64,000 nucleotides of DNA from Knoellia locipacati (GTDB taxonomy: Bacteria > Actinomycetota > Actinomycetes > Actinomycetales > Dermatophilaceae): the NCBI RefSeq assembly GCF_007992835.1, contig NZ_BKBA01000008.1, forward strand, positions 186,001 to 250,000, in the 5' to 3' direction. The position numbers and the translations under genes were made by a program. Positions 63,212 to 64,000 of this stretch are shown here, piece after piece. The stretch's first letter is position 1. Each line of letters begins with the position of its first letter. Below the pieces are notes generated by a model, which ran no database searches, was not told the DNA's origin, and saw only the letters and a list, made by a program, of their open reading frames with translations.

Positions 63212-63823
63212 GTGCCGGACACGAGCGACGAGACCGACACGCTGCCCCCGCGGCAGGTCGACCACGAGCGTGCCCGCGCGGCCGTGCGCGAGTTCCTCAT
63301 CGCCATCGGCGAGGACCCCGACCGCGAGGGCCTGCTCGACACTCCCGACCGCGTCGCGCGTGCCGCCACGCAGCTGTATGCCGGGCTGTCCCAGGACCCG
63401 GCGCAGGTCCTGTCCGCGCGGTTCTCGATCGACCACGAAGAGCTCATCATCGTGCGCGACATCGAGATCTTCTCGACCTGCGAGCACCACCTGCTGCCCT
63501 TCCACGGGGTCGCCCACGTCGGCTACATCCCGGCGACCGACGGCACCGTGACCGGGCTGTCCAAGCTCGCCCGTCTCGTCGACGTCTTCGCCCGCCGCCC
63601 CCAGGTGCAGGAGCGGATCACGACCCAGGTCGCGGACGCACTCGTCGAGAACCTCGGCGTCCAGGGCGTCATCGTCGTCATCGAGGCCGAGCACCTCTGC
63701 ATGTCGATGCGGGGCGTTCACAAGCCCGGCTCCCGCACGATCACCTCGGCCGTGCGCGGCCAACTGCGCGACCCCGCCACCCGGGCCGAGGCGATGTCGC
63801 TGCTGCTCGGCGGCAAGCGGTGA
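63212..63823 (+). CDS. folE: GTP cyclohydrolase I
   Basis: A 203-residue first enzyme of folate synthesis. Zinc ligands Cys90, His93 and Cys163 with [12 protein letters not shown] and [11 protein letters not shown]. Start GTG at 63212 with GGGAGG (63199-63204); an in-frame GTG at 63176 lies inside ftsH. The folP gene follows after 10 bases, so the two act together. Confidence 0.95.
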   Translation: MPDTSDETDTLPPRQVDHERARAAVREFLIAIGEDPDREGLLDTPDRVARAATQLYAGLSQDPAQVLSARFSIDHEELIIVRDIEIFSTCEHHLLPFHGVAHVGYIPATDGTVTGLSKLARLVDVFARRPQVQERITTQVADALVENLGVQGVIVVIEAEHLCMSMRGVHKPGSRTITSAVRGQLRDPATRAEAMSLLLGGKR

Positions 63824-63833
63824 GCAGCGCCAC

Positions 63834-64000
63834 GTGATCCCGCTCGTCGCTGGTCCGCGACCCCTCGTCATGGGGGTCGTCAACGTCACTCCCGACTCGT
63901 TCAGCGACGGCGGCGAGTGGTTCGAGCCGGAGGCCGCGATCGCCCACGGGCGAGACCTGCTGGCCGCCGGGGCCGACCTCATCGACGTCGGTGGCGAGTC
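63834..64000 (+). CDS. folP: dihydropteroate synthase, 5' part
   Basis: The first 55 codons of the gene, cut by the window edge. GVVNVTPDSFSDGG is the pterin-side signature and the following DLIDVGGES begins the next. GTG start 10 bases after the folE stop. Sulfonamide target; forms dihydropteroate. Confidence 0.92.
   Translation, partial: MIPLVAGPRPLVMGVVNVTPDSFSDGGEWFEPEAAIAHGRDLLAAGADLIDVGGE

Overview
The window reads as chromosomal DNA of a very high G+C actinobacterium. Evidence: nearly every gene ends its codons in G or C; there is a 6C small RNA beside a septum-site MinD-like gene and a Tad-type pilus operon; topA lacks a zinc ribbon and has a lysine-rich tail; and the gene order dacB - zinc metalloprotease - tilS - hpt - ftsH - folE - folP is the one known from actinobacteria. 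Overall it resembles Micrococcales, perhaps Intrasporangiaceae, but that family-level placement is an inference. No phage, insertion sequence or CRISPR array was found. The window is mostly ordinary chromosome.

Layout. 1-1200: a gene-free edge and an alpha/beta hydrolase. 1453-5428 (minus): a LytS/LytTR two-component system in one operon with a sodium:solute symporter and a small membrane partner. 5528-8793: a lipoprotein, a membrane protein, an acyl-CoA thioesterase-like protein and a degenerate Fic-fold protein. 8794-9326: a non-coding stretch with the 6C RNA and DnaA-box-like sites. 9327-13838 (plus): the Ssd/TadA/TadB/TadC/pilin/TadE operon with overlapping genes. 14031-20089: a coiled-coil membrane protein, a DEAD/DEAH helicase with a C-terminal cysteine cluster, a STAS anti-sigma antagonist and a proton-pumping pyrophosphatase. 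20205-21345: an AbiEi-like gene between related palindromes. 21399-27708: a methyltransferase, a small acidic protein, and a TetR-controlled heterodimeric ABC exporter. 27854-30312: a MarR-centred locus resembling quinone/catechol detoxification (MhqR-type). 30428-34910: a second sodium:solute symporter pair, a LigB-type dioxygenase, a beta-propeller-like secreted protein and a membrane protein. 34986-40784: a lipid-kinase/App1-phosphatase fusion and a NarL-type two-component system divergent from an ABC exporter. 40926-49668: acyl-CoA synthetase + SCP2 protein, topA, aroE-like, a MerR/TipA regulator, tmk and holB. 49728-54903: a secreted protease, tRNA-Thr(CGT), an acyltransferase/thioesterase pair, a GH15-like lipoprotein and a GNAT protein. 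54881-64000: ppa, dacB, a zinc metalloprotease, tilS, hpt, ftsH, folE and the start of folP, with an SDR/membrane pair on the other strand.

Two genome-scale signals stand out. First, the octamer GTATGCCG (or its complement CGGCATAC) occurs about 53 times by hand count, where base composition alone predicts about two. It lies in both orientations, in genes in all frames and in intergenic DNA, sometimes as inverted pairs in terminator hairpins. Second, many genes start 6-7 bases after a TAGGCT-like -10 box, so leaderless mRNAs appear common. Other items worth a look are the kinase-phosphatase fusion, the palindrome families, the 533-base non-coding region around the 6C RNA and the well-formed operators of the TetR, MarR and MerR genes.
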